Of a stretch of DNA of 11,931 nucleotides, positions 1 to 6,519 are shown in pieces. The notes below the pieces were generated by a model, which saw only the letters and a list, made by a program, of their open reading frames with translations, searched no databases and was not told where the DNA came from. The position numbers were made by a program, and so were the translations under genes. Within the stretch, counting starts at the first letter, position 1. Every line of letters starts with the position of its first letter. The stretch is from Roseiflexaceae bacterium (GTDB taxonomy: Bacteria; Chloroflexota; Chloroflexia; Chloroflexales; Roseiflexaceae). The stretch covers positions 1-11,931 of the forward strand of contig CANHPK010000023.1 of assembly GCA_947462525.1 (NCBI GenBank), in the 5' to 3' direction.

Positions 1-397
1 GTTGGAGTGAGACATCCGAAAATCCCGAAATCTCGCCGAGATCATGCTGAAGCTCGTACATCAACCGTAACGCACCTTGCGAAAGCGCTGCCGACTGTAA
101 TGGATGCACTGCTGCGAGGCCAGGGATACGCGCCGCTTCTTCATTGATTTTGGGATTGTACTTCATGGTGCACGACCCAAGCGGGTACATGGTGGTGTCG
201 ATACACATGTTGCGCTGCGAGATGCGCGTAAAGTGGCGAATGACTTCTGTCTCACTCAACTCGGGCAATTCGTTGAGTTCATCACTGCGGAGCAAATGGG
301 CGGGGAGCTCCGTGGTCGGTACATCGCAGGCAGGCAGACTGACGCCGATGCGCCCTGGAGCTGCCAGTTCAAATATGGGTGGTTCGAAGGTACTCAT
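1..397 (-). CDS. gcvPB: Glycine dehydrogenase (decarboxylating) subunit 2, N-terminal part (cut by window edge)
   Basis: This is the second half of the split P-protein. With GcvPA it forms the PLP-dependent enzyme that decarboxylates glycine and passes the aminomethyl group to the lipoyl arm of GcvH. I translated it directly from the minus strand: ATG is at 395-397 and 132 codons stay open to the window edge. The N-terminus shows the family signature YPLGSCTMKYNPK at residues 71-83, followed by NEEAARIPGLAAVHP, which is typical of GcvPB. The PLP-binding lysine lies in the missing C-terminal part. The start is supported by an AGAGG-type Shine-Dalgarno site inside the last codons of the upstream gene, whose TAG (400-402) ends two bases before this ATG, so translational coupling is likely. 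It is the last visible gene of the gcv operon. The family call is very secure. Confidence 0.95.
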   Translation of the reverse strand, partial: MSTFEPPIFELAAPGRIGVSLPACDVPTTELPAHLLRSDELNELPELSETEVIRHFTRISQRNMCIDTTMYPLGSCTMKYNPKINEEAARIPGLAAVHPLQSAALSQGALRLMYELQHDLGEISGFSDVSLQ

Positions 398-399
398 GT

Positions 400-1326
400 C
401 TATTCCTCTTCTGTGGGGTATGTCGACGTGTGGATTGCATCACACCAGCGCTGTACAACGGTCAACAGCCGGTGTGCAGCGTCTGTCTGTGCGTGGATTG
501 CTGCATGTGCCGCTCGGCTGAACATCCAGGCGAGTCGTTCGGGCAGGAGTGAGCGTTCCCGGAGCTGATCGATGGGACGTTGCGAACGTTCGTCATAGAC
601 TTCTCCGTAGCCGATGCGCAATGCAAAATAGGCGTCGTCTGCACAGGCGTCGGCGAGGCGCACATGCTCTGCTGCAGGTCGACCACCGAAGGCGCTGTTC
701 CATTGCGTGAACGCAGAAATCGTCACCTGCTGACCAGTCCGTTCTACCCAGATCGACTCGGGTCCAATTGCGCCATGAATCAGACATGCATGTGCACTGT
801 CGTCGTTGATGGTCGACCCGATCACGGCAGTGAGCGCGTCGCAACGGGTCCGATCCAGGACCTGTTCTGCGACGAGTCGATCGCCGGCTTCGGCGATACG
901 CGCACGCAGCAGGGCAGTGTGACTATGAAATCCTGGTGCAGCGAGCGGACCGTAATGGCTCGCAGCATGCTGATGGATGTCGGCAACCAAATGGCCGAGT
1001 TGGCGCCCGAGTGCATGTCGTTGTGGTGTGGTCAGACGGTCGATGCACTGTGTCAATGGGGTCCCGGTCGGACTGTCGACGACGACTGCTGGGCGCTGGG
1101 TGATGGTGCCCGCTATGTCTGCACCGCGCAGACTGGGGATTGCTTGTTTGCCATGGAGCAGTCCGAGCGCAGTAACGACGGTCCGTGCCTGTTGAGCCGT
1201 GCGAAACCACCACACGGTCACATCGCTGCCATCTGCCGTCTGCGCACGAACCCCATCCGGACTGAGCCGGGTGATGGTGTGTTCTGGCAGGAGGGTTTGG
1301 AGCAACAGGTGTGTCGGTGTCTGCAT
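400..1326 (-). CDS. Aminoglycoside-phosphotransferase/kinase-fold protein with degenerate active site (putative pseudokinase)
   Basis: A 308-residue protein of unknown function between gcvPA (8-base gap) and gcvPB (2-base gap), so surely co-transcribed with them. The layout matches APH/choline-kinase-like enzymes: a short N-lobe (about 1-85), a hinge-like VVVDSPTGTPL (81-91), a helix ending in LGHLVADIH (110-118) followed by a YGPL element, then a catalytic-loop-like segment and a C-terminal helical part. The loop reads CLIHGAIGPESI (181-192), where active members have HGD....N. The Asp is Ala186 and the Asn is Ser191. The metal-binding segment, normally IDWE..GDP, reads TQWN....GGRP (207-217), with Gln208 in place of Asp. 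The N-lobe strand VTVWWF also lacks an obvious ATP-anchoring Lys. What I see is the fold outline and the substitutions. Loss of phosphotransfer, and a structural or regulatory role in glycine cleavage, are inference. The start follows a weak AAGG site right after the gcvPA stop. The product could be misassigned, but the codon order and position make the gene real. Confidence 0.75.
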   Translation of the reverse strand: MQTPTHLLLQTLLPEHTITRLSPDGVRAQTADGSDVTVWWFRTAQQARTVVTALGLLHGKQAIPSLRGADIAGTITQRPAVVVDSPTGTPLTQCIDRLTTPQRHALGRQLGHLVADIHQHAASHYGPLAAPGFHSHTALLRARIAEAGDRLVAEQVLDRTRCDALTAVIGSTINDDSAHACLIHGAIGPESIWVERTGQQVTISAFTQWNSAFGGRPAAEHVRLADACADDAYFALRIGYGEVYDERSQRPIDQLRERSLLPERLAWMFSRAAHAAIHAQTDAAHRLLTVVQRWCDAIHTSTYPTEEE

Positions 1327-1334
1327 GGTCTGCC

Positions 1335-2672
1335 TTATGCGAGTGCGGCGAGTTCGTGCACGAATGTATCGATGTCGGCTTTGGTGTTCATCTCGGTCGC
1401 AGCCACCAGCATGTGCTGTTGCAGATGCGGGTAATCCTGCCCGAGGTCGTAGCCGCCGATGATGCCCTGTTCTGCCAGACGTTCATTGATCAGATGCACC
1501 GGCTTGGGGCATTTGACCACAAACTCACGGAAGAACGGCCCGTTGTCAATGACCTGGTAGCCGCGCACGCCAGCCAGTTGCTTGGCCGTGTAATGCGTGT
1601 TTTGGTAGGTCAAGTTGGCTACTTGACGTAATCCTTGGCGCCCCATGAGCGACATATAGACGGCAGCGGCAAGTGCCATGAGCGCCTGATTGGTACAGAT
1701 ATTGCTGGTGGCACGTTCGCGGCGGATGTCTTGTTCGCGGGCGCGTAACGTCATCACATAGGCCATCGCGCCGTTGACGTCGCGCGTGAGGCCGACGATC
1801 CGACCAGCGATTTTGTGGACGAACTGCTTGCGTGTGGCAAAAATACCCAGGTATGGACCACCGAAGTTCAATCCGATGCCGAGTGGCTGGCCCTCTGCGG
1901 TGGCGATGTCGGCCCCATTGTCGTTGGGCGTCTGGAACAACGCCAAGCCAATTGGGTCAAAATGATGCACCATCAGCGCACCTTTTGCATGGGCTGCGGC
2001 GGCAATCGGCTTGAGATCATGGATTGTGCCAAAGAAGTCGGGGCTTTGCACCATCACGGCCGCAGTCTGGTCGTCGATATGATTGAGCACATCGCTGAGT
2101 GGCGCTGCGAGATTTTCGTCACCGACGACTTCGATCCCACTGCCGATCAGCAGCGTCCGGATGACCCGTCGATAGTGCGGATGGATGCTCGCGGTGATGA
2201 CCACTTTGCGCCGATTTTTGAGCACGTTGATTGCCATGACGGCCGCTTCGGCCATCGCAGTGGCACCGTCGTAATGCGATGCGTTGGCGACGTCCATCCC
2301 CGTGAGTGCACACAATAGACTCTGATATTCGAAAATCGCTTGCAGGGTCCCTTGGCTGACTTCGGGCTGGTAGGGGGTGTATGCGGTATAGAATTCGGAA
2401 CGGCGCAGAATCTGATCGACTGCGCTGGGCACAAAGTGATTGTAGGCTCCCGCGCCGAGGAACATGCTGTGCGTGTGTGCGCCGGCGTTTTTGTTGGCCA
2501 TAGATGCCAGTTCACGCCGGACCTCCGGCTCAGACAGCGCCCGACTCAAATTGAGCGTCGGGAACCGCACATCGGCGGGAATAGCCGCAAACAATGCAGA
2601 GACGCTGTCGACCCCAATCGAGGCCAACATTTCACGGCGTTCTGCATCCGTAATCGAGATGAAGTGTGACAT
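1335..2672 (-). CDS. gcvPA: Glycine dehydrogenase (decarboxylating) subunit 1
   Basis: This 445-residue protein is the first half of the two-subunit P-protein, at the usual length for GcvPA (about 440-450). Together with GcvPB it decarboxylates glycine in the cytoplasmic glycine cleavage complex. Family hallmarks are visible: FLGAGAYNHFVP (71-82), YTAYTPYQPEVSQGTLQAIFE (95-115, a classical GcvPA block), then SHYDGATAMAEA (132-143). The start at 2670-2672 is preceded by a strong AGGAGGAG Shine-Dalgarno site that overlaps the TAG of gcvH (2687-2689), leaving 14 bases between the genes. The stop TAA at 1335-1337 is followed after 8 bases by the kinase-fold gene. No frameshift or missing block is seen. 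Confidence 0.97.
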   Translation of the reverse strand: MSHFISITDAERREMLASIGVDSVSALFAAIPADVRFPTLNLSRALSEPEVRRELASMANKNAGAHTHSMFLGAGAYNHFVPSAVDQILRRSEFYTAYTPYQPEVSQGTLQAIFEYQSLLCALTGMDVANASHYDGATAMAEAAVMAINVLKNRRKVVITASIHPHYRRVIRTLLIGSGIEVVGDENLAAPLSDVLNHIDDQTAAVMVQSPDFFGTIHDLKPIAAAAHAKGALMVHHFDPIGLALFQTPNDNGADIATAEGQPLGIGLNFGGPYLGIFATRKQFVHKIAGRIVGLTRDVNGAMAYVMTLRAREQDIRRERATSNICTNQALMALAAAVYMSLMGRQGLRQVANLTYQNTHYTAKQLAGVRGYQVIDNGPFFREFVVKCPKPVHLINERLAEQGIIGGYDLGQDYPHLQQHMLVAATEMNTKADIDTFVHELAALA

Positions 2673-2686
2673 GCAGGCTACTCCTC

Positions 2687-3076
2687 CTAGTGCTTGATCG
2701 AATCAACGAGCGCGGTGTAGGCTGCGGCATCAAGGAGAGAACCCATTGACCCGTCGAGCCGAATTTTGATCAGCCAGCCTTTGTCGTAGGGGTCCGTGTT
2801 GACCAGTTCGGTACGTTCACTAACGGTGGCATTGACTTCGATGACGGTCCCGCCAGCAGGCGAATAGAGTTCGGAAGATGCTTTCACCGACTCAACTACA
2901 CCGAACTCGGCACCCGCTGCCAGAACGGTCCCAATGGCAGGCAGATCGACATAGACCACGTCACCGAGGGAATCTTGGGCATAGTCGGTAATCCCGATGG
3001 TTGCCGTATCGCCCGTGACGAGGATCCATTCGTGTGACGACAGGTACTGCAGGGTGCTGGGCGCTTTGAACGACAT
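2687..3076 (-). CDS. gcvH: Glycine cleavage system H protein (lipoyl carrier)
   Basis: This small 129-residue lipoyl-domain carrier shuttles the aminomethyl intermediate between P-, T- and L-proteins. The sequence is standard: SSHEWILV (13-20) near the N-terminus, GITDYAQDSLGDVVYVDLP (28-46), and the lipoylation motif VVESVKASSELYSP with the modified lysine at Lys65. NTDPYDKGWLIKI follows near the C-terminus. The length matches the family (about 125-130). The ATG at 3074-3076 has a clear AGAAGGAG Shine-Dalgarno site, and the preceding gcvT stop is 18 bases away. Lipoate attachment would depend on enzymes not in this window. No L-protein (lpd) gene is seen here, which is usual because it is shared with other complexes. 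Confidence 0.98.
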   Translation of the reverse strand: MSFKAPSTLQYLSSHEWILVTGDTATIGITDYAQDSLGDVVYVDLPAIGTVLAAGAEFGVVESVKASSELYSPAGGTVIEVNATVSERTELVNTDPYDKGWLIKIRLDGSMGSLLDAAAYTALVDSIKH

Positions 3077-3094
3077 GTGATGCTCCTTCTGGGG

Positions 3095-4189
3095 CTACTT
3101 TTTGTAGCGTGACTGATAAAACGGATATTTGACGATGACTGCGCTGACGGGTTTGTCGCGCACGATGATATCGATGGAACCGCCTTCGCTGGTGAATGCT
3201 CGGTCGATCAATGCAATGCCCAATGGTTTGCCAAATGTCGGTGAGGGCATCCCAGTGGTGACGACCCCGATTGCGTGACCGTCGGGCGCGTGTACGGCAT
3301 ACCCGCCGCGGGCAATCCCTTTGCCGGTCACCTCAAACGCCACGAGGCGACGGGTGTAGTTAGATTTGAGATCATTGAGCGCAGTGCTACCCACAAAGTC
3401 GCCCTTGTTGAGTTTGACTGCCCAGCCCAGGCGCGCCTCGTACGGGTTGATGGAGTCGTCGAGTTCGTGACCGTAGAGTGCCAAGCAGGGTTCGAAGCGT
3501 AGGCTGTCGCGTGCACCCAGGCCACACGCTTGTGCCCCGCTCGCCAACAACGCCCGCCAGAGTGCCGGTGCGTGCGCGTTGCCCACAAAGAGTTCGAATC
3601 CGTCCTCGCCGGTGTACCCGGTCCGCGCCACAATAAGCTCAATGCCGTTCCAGTGTGTCGTCGTAACACCATGGAACACCACATCGACTGCGACACGGCC
3701 AATGAGCGATGCCAACACCTGTTCTGCATGGGGACCTTGCAAGGCAATCAGCCCCGTATCAGGCGATGCGTCACGCATGGTGACGCGCATGGTCCCGATG
3801 AATTGCGTCATCCATGCCCAGTCTTTGGCGATGTTCGATGCATTCACGACCAAGAGATAGCGCTCGGGCGCAATGTGGTAGATGAACAGATCGTCTACGA
3901 CACCGCCATTCGGGCGGCACAAGAGTGCGTACCCGGCGTGCCCAATGGGGAGTTGACTCACATCGGCAGTAGTGACGTGCTGCAAAAACGCGAGCGCGTC
4001 TCGGCCCTCGACCCAAAATTCACCCATGTGACTCACATCGAAGATGCCGGCCCGTTCCCGCACTGCACGGTGTTCATCGATGATGCCGGTATACTGGACC
4101 GGCATATGCCAACCGCCGAACTCGACCATACGGGCATTGAGGGCCAGGTGCTCCGCGTGGAGTACCGTCCGTAGGAGTGGTGTCGACAT
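3095..4189 (-). CDS. gcvT: Glycine cleavage system T protein (aminomethyltransferase)
   Basis: This 364-residue aminomethyltransferase uses tetrahydrofolate to release ammonia from the GcvH-bound intermediate and form methylene-THF. It shows the family blocks in order: MVEFGGWHMPVQY (21-33), IFDVSHMGE (49-57), GGVVDD (95-100, holding the conserved catalytic-region Asp), VVNASNIAKDWAWM (114-127), ARTGYTGEDGFELF (188-201), GLGARDSLRFE (223-233) and the C-terminal barrel. I chose the ATG at 4187-4189, because an AGGAGGAG Shine-Dalgarno site sits at 4197-4204. An in-frame ATG at 4220-4222 would add 11 residues, has no such site and lies inside the leader hairpin. It is the first gene of the operon and directly follows the glycine riboswitch. 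Confidence 0.97.
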   Translation of the reverse strand: MSTPLLRTVLHAEHLALNARMVEFGGWHMPVQYTGIIDEHRAVRERAGIFDVSHMGEFWVEGRDALAFLQHVTTADVSQLPIGHAGYALLCRPNGGVVDDLFIYHIAPERYLLVVNASNIAKDWAWMTQFIGTMRVTMRDASPDTGLIALQGPHAEQVLASLIGRVAVDVVFHGVTTTHWNGIELIVARTGYTGEDGFELFVGNAHAPALWRALLASGAQACGLGARDSLRFEPCLALYGHELDDSINPYEARLGWAVKLNKGDFVGSTALNDLKSNYTRRLVAFEVTGKGIARGGYAVHAPDGHAIGVVTTGMPSPTFGKPLGIALIDRAFTSEGGSIDIIVRDKPVSAVIVKYPFYQSRYKK

Positions 4190-4196
4190 TGCGTTG

Positions 4197-4204
4197 CTCC
4201 TCCT
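4197..4204 (-). promoter_or_regulatory. gcvT ribosome binding site
   Basis: AGGAGGAG on the minus strand, 7 bases before the ATG at 4189. It decides the gcvT start against the longer alternative at 4222. Its GGAGG core is complementary to CCTCC in the 5' arm of the leader hairpin (4232-4236), so it could be masked in an alternative fold. Confidence 0.8.
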
Positions 4205-4211
4205 GTGGATG

Positions 4212-4246
4212 AAAAGCACCACACTCCGCGCGGAGGTGGTGCTTTT
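4212..4246 (-). terminator. Leader hairpin / probable riboswitch-controlled terminator before gcvT
   Basis: An 11-base arm, AAAAGCACCAC (4212-4222), pairs perfectly with GTGGTGCTTTT (4236-4246), and the inner CTCC/GGAG continues the stem around a GCGC loop with one bulged base. Read on the minus strand, the hairpin ends in GCTTTTC just before the gcvT Shine-Dalgarno site, as expected for an attenuator in the expression platform of a glycine riboswitch. The U tract is short (four), so termination strength is uncertain, and the hairpin could instead act on translation. It is nearly symmetric and might also work on the opposite strand. Confidence 0.65.
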
Positions 4247-4315
4247 GCGTGTCGTTCTGACACAAAAAAACAGACATCACACGCCCCGGCGTCAATACTG
4301 ACGCTCGTTGCCTAT
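4247..4315 (-). other. Expression platform between riboswitch and terminator hairpin
   Basis: This stretch links aptamer 2 to the leader hairpin. On the minus strand it contains a perfect hairpin (GCGTCA, loop GTAT, TGACGC; 4289-4304), then a run of seven T (4264-4270), then another hairpin (GTGTC, loop AGAAC, GACAC; 4249-4263). GCGTGT (4279-4284) can also pair with ACACGC (4247-4252). TCTGTTT next to the T run can pair, with two G-U pairs, with GGACAGA of the aptamer 2 core. These alternatives exclude one another and look like switching parts, but I could not compute energies. Confidence 0.5.
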
Positions 4316-4507
4316 GACTCTGTCCTGTGACCTGAGAGGTGCCCTGCGGGTGCAGGTTGCTCCGTCGGTGCCTGTGAAGGCTCTCCAGAGTGTTGTCGGA
4401 CTACCGTTCGTGGGCCTGAGAGATTCGAAGCGAGGCGGCTGACTCGGATCTTGCTCCTTCGGCGACTGCATCGGTTGGCAGTGCTCTTCGGTAGTCGTCA
4501 TTCAACA
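4316..4507 (-). promoter_or_regulatory. Tandem glycine riboswitch upstream of the gcv operon
   Basis: Read on the minus strand, this leader holds two glycine aptamers. Aptamer 1 (about 4399-4496) is closed by GACTACCG pairing with CGGTAGTC and contains CCGAAGGAGCAA and TCTCTCAGGCC. Aptamer 2 (about 4316-4391) is closed by ACTCTG pairing with CAGAGT and contains GGAGAG, CCGACGGAGCAA, CCTCTCAGGTCAC and GGACAGAG, the well-known conserved core. A short linker joins them. GTTG upstream of aptamer 1 (4503-4506) can pair with CAAC in the linker (4392-4395), leaving UGA and GA opposite each other, as in the leader-linker kink-turn described for tandem glycine riboswitches. Such elements usually turn on glycine cleavage genes when glycine is high. 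The location directly upstream of gcvT fits exactly. Confidence 0.95.
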
Positions 4508-4521
4508 TGTAATTTGAGTGG

Positions 4522-4532
4522 AGTATAGCACA
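4522..4532 (-). promoter_or_regulatory. Promoter of the gcv operon (extended -10)
   Basis: TGTGCTATACT on the minus strand contains TATACT, one base from the TATAAT consensus, preceded by TGC, which makes an extended -10 element. No good -35 hexamer is found at 16-18 bases, as is common with extended -10 promoters. Transcription would start near 4515, just before the kink-turn leader of the glycine riboswitch, which supports the call. Confidence 0.6.
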
Positions 4533-4579
4533 GTTTGTCATCATTCTGAGAGTGCGCTCCCACGATTATCAGATTGCGT

Positions 4580-4590
4580 TGTGCTACACT
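4580..4590 (+). promoter_or_regulatory. Promoter of lepB (extended -10)
   Basis: TGTGCTACACT is nearly identical to the divergent gcv promoter element. The -10 would be TACACT with an upstream TGC, and no convincing -35 hexamer is seen. A start near 4597 would give a leader of about 45 bases that carries the hairpin at 4606-4630. Confidence 0.5.
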
Positions 4591-4605
4591 GCAGGTGGAT
4601 TTATT

Positions 4606-4630
4606 CGCCGTGACACCCTGTGTCTCGGCG
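4606..4630 (+). other. Stem-loop in the lepB leader
   Basis: CGCCG, T, GACAC, loop CCT, GTGTC, T, CGGCG: two 5-base-pair stems separated by one T-T mismatch with a three-base loop. No T run follows, so it is not an intrinsic terminator. It ends three bases before the lepB Shine-Dalgarno region (AGGAAG, 4634-4639). It may affect mRNA stability or translation of lepB, but its role is unknown. Confidence 0.55.
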
Positions 4631-4642
4631 TATAGGAAGTGA

Positions 4643-5368
4643 ATGGCGCGTATGCATCCGTGGGAACAACGCGAAGCAGATAGACAACTCCTCGAACTCA
4701 CCACACTGCAGACGGTACAACCACCTTCGGCATATTACCCACCGTCACGGGTGGTACGTGAAATTGTCGAAATGCTCTTGTTCGTCTTTTTTCTCTTTTT
4801 TATGGTCCGTGGGGTCATGCAAAACTTCCTCATCGAAGGCATGAGCATGGAGCCTACGCTCCACAACAATCAATTCATTTTGGTCAACAAGCTGGCATAC
4901 TTTCATTTCGACCTCAACGCACCTGCGCGTGTATTGAACCCCTCGGTTGCTTCGCAACAGATATATCCGTTTGGGATTCCGCAGTACGGTCAAGTGGTCG
5001 TCTTCGAGTACCCCAACGATCCCAGCAAAGATTACATCAAGCGCGTCATCGGCAGACCCGGCGACGAGGTGTCGGTTCGTGACGGCGTGGTGCGGGTCAA
5101 CGGAGTCCAATTGTTCGAGCCGTATTTGCAGGGTGCGCCGACCTATTGCCAAATGATGGATGTCTGTGTCGAGAAAGCGGTCATTGTGCCTGAGGGGACC
5201 ATTTTTGTGATGGGCGACAACCGAGAAAACAGCAGTGACTCACGTGAATGGGGTGTCTTGCCGCTCGAACGGGTCATTGGCCAAGCATGGGTCTCGTATT
5301 GGCCGAACGATCAAATAGGCGTGATTGCCCAGTACAACCCGTTTGGGTCAGCTCCACAGGTGCCGTAG
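4643..5368 (+). CDS. lepB: Signal peptidase I
   Basis: A 241-residue membrane-bound serine protease that removes signal peptides from proteins exported by Sec and Tat. One transmembrane segment (about 42-60, LLFVFFLFFMV) follows a polar N-terminal tail. The catalytic serine block is EGMSMEPTL with Ser68, and the general-base lysine is in DYIKRVIGRPGD with Lys133. The late motif GDNRENSSDSREWG (191-204) is complete. A segment of about 20 residues around 90-112 lies between box C and box D, within the variation of the family. The start ATG at 4643 follows AGGAAG at 4634-4639, and a second in-frame ATG three codons later is less likely. The stop TAG overlaps the next gene's GTG by one base (TAGTG), so the glycosyltransferase is probably coupled to it. 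Its substrates would include Tat substrates linked to nearby tatA. Confidence 0.96.
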   Translation: MARMHPWEQREADRQLLELTTLQTVQPPSAYYPPSRVVREIVEMLLFVFFLFFMVRGVMQNFLIEGMSMEPTLHNNQFILVNKLAYFHFDLNAPARVLNPSVASQQIYPFGIPQYGQVVVFEYPNDPSKDYIKRVIGRPGDEVSVRDGVVRVNGVQLFEPYLQGAPTYCQMMDVCVEKAVIVPEGTIFVMGDNRENSSDSREWGVLPLERVIGQAWVSYWPNDQIGVIAQYNPFGSAPQVP

Positions 5369-6519
5369 TGAACACAGCACATCGCATGCACGTCGCGGTC
5401 AATGCACATCTGTTAGCCCACACCAACAACTTCCGACGGGCCGGTGTGTCGCACTACATCGAAGCATTGCTCGAGCACCTTGGGCACATCGATACCGTCA
5501 ACCCGTACACCATTTATACGACGCGTGGGGTCGACGCTACAGCACTCGGGTTGCCAGCGAACTTCCGCGTGCGGCCGAGTCGATTTGACACTATCAACCC
5601 ACGTGTGCGTATCCCGTGGGAACAATTGCTGGCGCCGATATTGCTTGCCCGCGACCATGCGACGCTCTATCACGGGGTCCTCAACGTCATGCCGGTATTG
5701 GCAACTGTCCCGTCAGTCGTGACAATCCACGATATTAGTCCGATTCTCTTCCCACAGACATTTCGACGCATCAATCGGATGTACACCAAATGGGCAATTC
5801 GGCGTTCGGCCAAACATGCAGCCCAGTTGTTTACGGTCTCGGAGCATGCAAAAAAAGAAATCGTCGAGCACCTCGGCGTTGCACCCGAGCGCGTGACGGT
5901 GACATACGACGCCTGTGATGCACGATTCGTCCCTGCCAGTGCAGCAGAACTCGCGGCTTTTCGGCAACGAAATGGCCTGCCGGAGCGATATCTGTTCTAT
6001 CTCGGGACGCTCGAGCCACGCAAAAACATCCCGCGCCTCATCGATGCCTATGCCCAAATTGCGAAAGAAACCGGCGTCCCATTGCTCATTGGTGGGGGTA
6101 AGGGTTGGCTCTACGAGCCGATTTTGGCCCAAGCAGAGCGACTGCAACTCGGGGATCAACTCCGCTTTGTCGGGTATGTCCCGCAAGACGAACAACACTT
6201 GTGGTACGGCGCCGCCACCGCGTTTGTGTTCCCGTCGCTGTACGAAGGATTCGGGATGCCACCACTCGAGGCCATGGCCTGCGGGACACCGGTAATTGCG
6301 AGCAATGCAAGCTGTCTGCCCGAAATAGTCGGGTCAGCGGCGCTCCAGGTCGATCCGTATGATGTCGATGCACTCGCAGATGCGATGCGCCGTGTCTTGG
6401 ATGATGGCGAGTTGCGCGCACAGATGCGTCGCGATGGGTTGGTCCAAGCTGCCAAATTCTCGTGGCTCGAGACAGCCAAACGCACCCATGCCGTATACCA
6501 AGCCGTTTCTCGGCGTTGA
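5368..6519 (+). CDS. GT4-family glycosyltransferase (GT-B fold)
   Basis: A 383-residue retaining glycosyltransferase that would move a sugar from a nucleotide donor onto a lipid-linked or other acceptor at the inner face of the membrane. The N-terminal Rossmann domain begins MHVAVNAHLL and includes FRRAGVSHYIEAL, VVTIHDISP (118-126) and FTVSEHAKKEI (155-165). The C-terminal donor-binding domain has LGTLEPRKNI (212-221), LLIGGGKGW (239-247) and the EX7E motif in YEGFGMPPLEAMACG with Glu293 and Glu301. The sugar and linkage cannot be read from sequence. I chose GTG at 5368, which overlaps the lepB stop (TAGTG) and has AGGTG (5358-5362) upstream. The ATG at 5386, six codons later, starts exactly at the conserved domain and is a serious alternative. 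The neighbouring sugar transferase and polymerase/ligase genes suggest surface polysaccharide synthesis. The stop TGA lies inside the -35 box of the tatA promoter. Confidence 0.88.
   Translation: MNTAHRMHVAVNAHLLAHTNNFRRAGVSHYIEALLEHLGHIDTVNPYTIYTTRGVDATALGLPANFRVRPSRFDTINPRVRIPWEQLLAPILLARDHATLYHGVLNVMPVLATVPSVVTIHDISPILFPQTFRRINRMYTKWAIRRSAKHAAQLFTVSEHAKKEIVEHLGVAPERVTVTYDACDARFVPASAAELAAFRQRNGLPERYLFYLGTLEPRKNIPRLIDAYAQIAKETGVPLLIGGGKGWLYEPILAQAERLQLGDQLRFVGYVPQDEQHLWYGAATAFVFPSLYEGFGMPPLEAMACGTPVIASNASCLPEIVGSAALQVDPYDVDALADAMRRVLDDGELRAQMRRDGLVQAAKFSWLETAKRTHAVYQAVSRR

Noticed and set aside
580..1434. Long plus-strand open frame of 284 codons
   Set aside because: It lies opposite the kinase-fold gene and the end of gcvPA, has no family resemblance and no good ribosome binding site. 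The minus-strand genes explain the region with tight spacing and clear motifs.
1815..2318. Plus-strand open frame of 167 codons
   Set aside because: It is a shadow of gcvPA, which has unmistakable family blocks on the other strand.
3530..4174. Plus-strand open frame of 214 codons
   Set aside because: It lies opposite gcvT and has no recognisable domain; it is a by-product of codon use on the real strand.
4292..4501. Minus-strand open frame of 69 codons in the gcv leader
   Set aside because: It coincides with the glycine riboswitch; conserved aptamer bases explain the sequence and no ribosome binding site precedes it.
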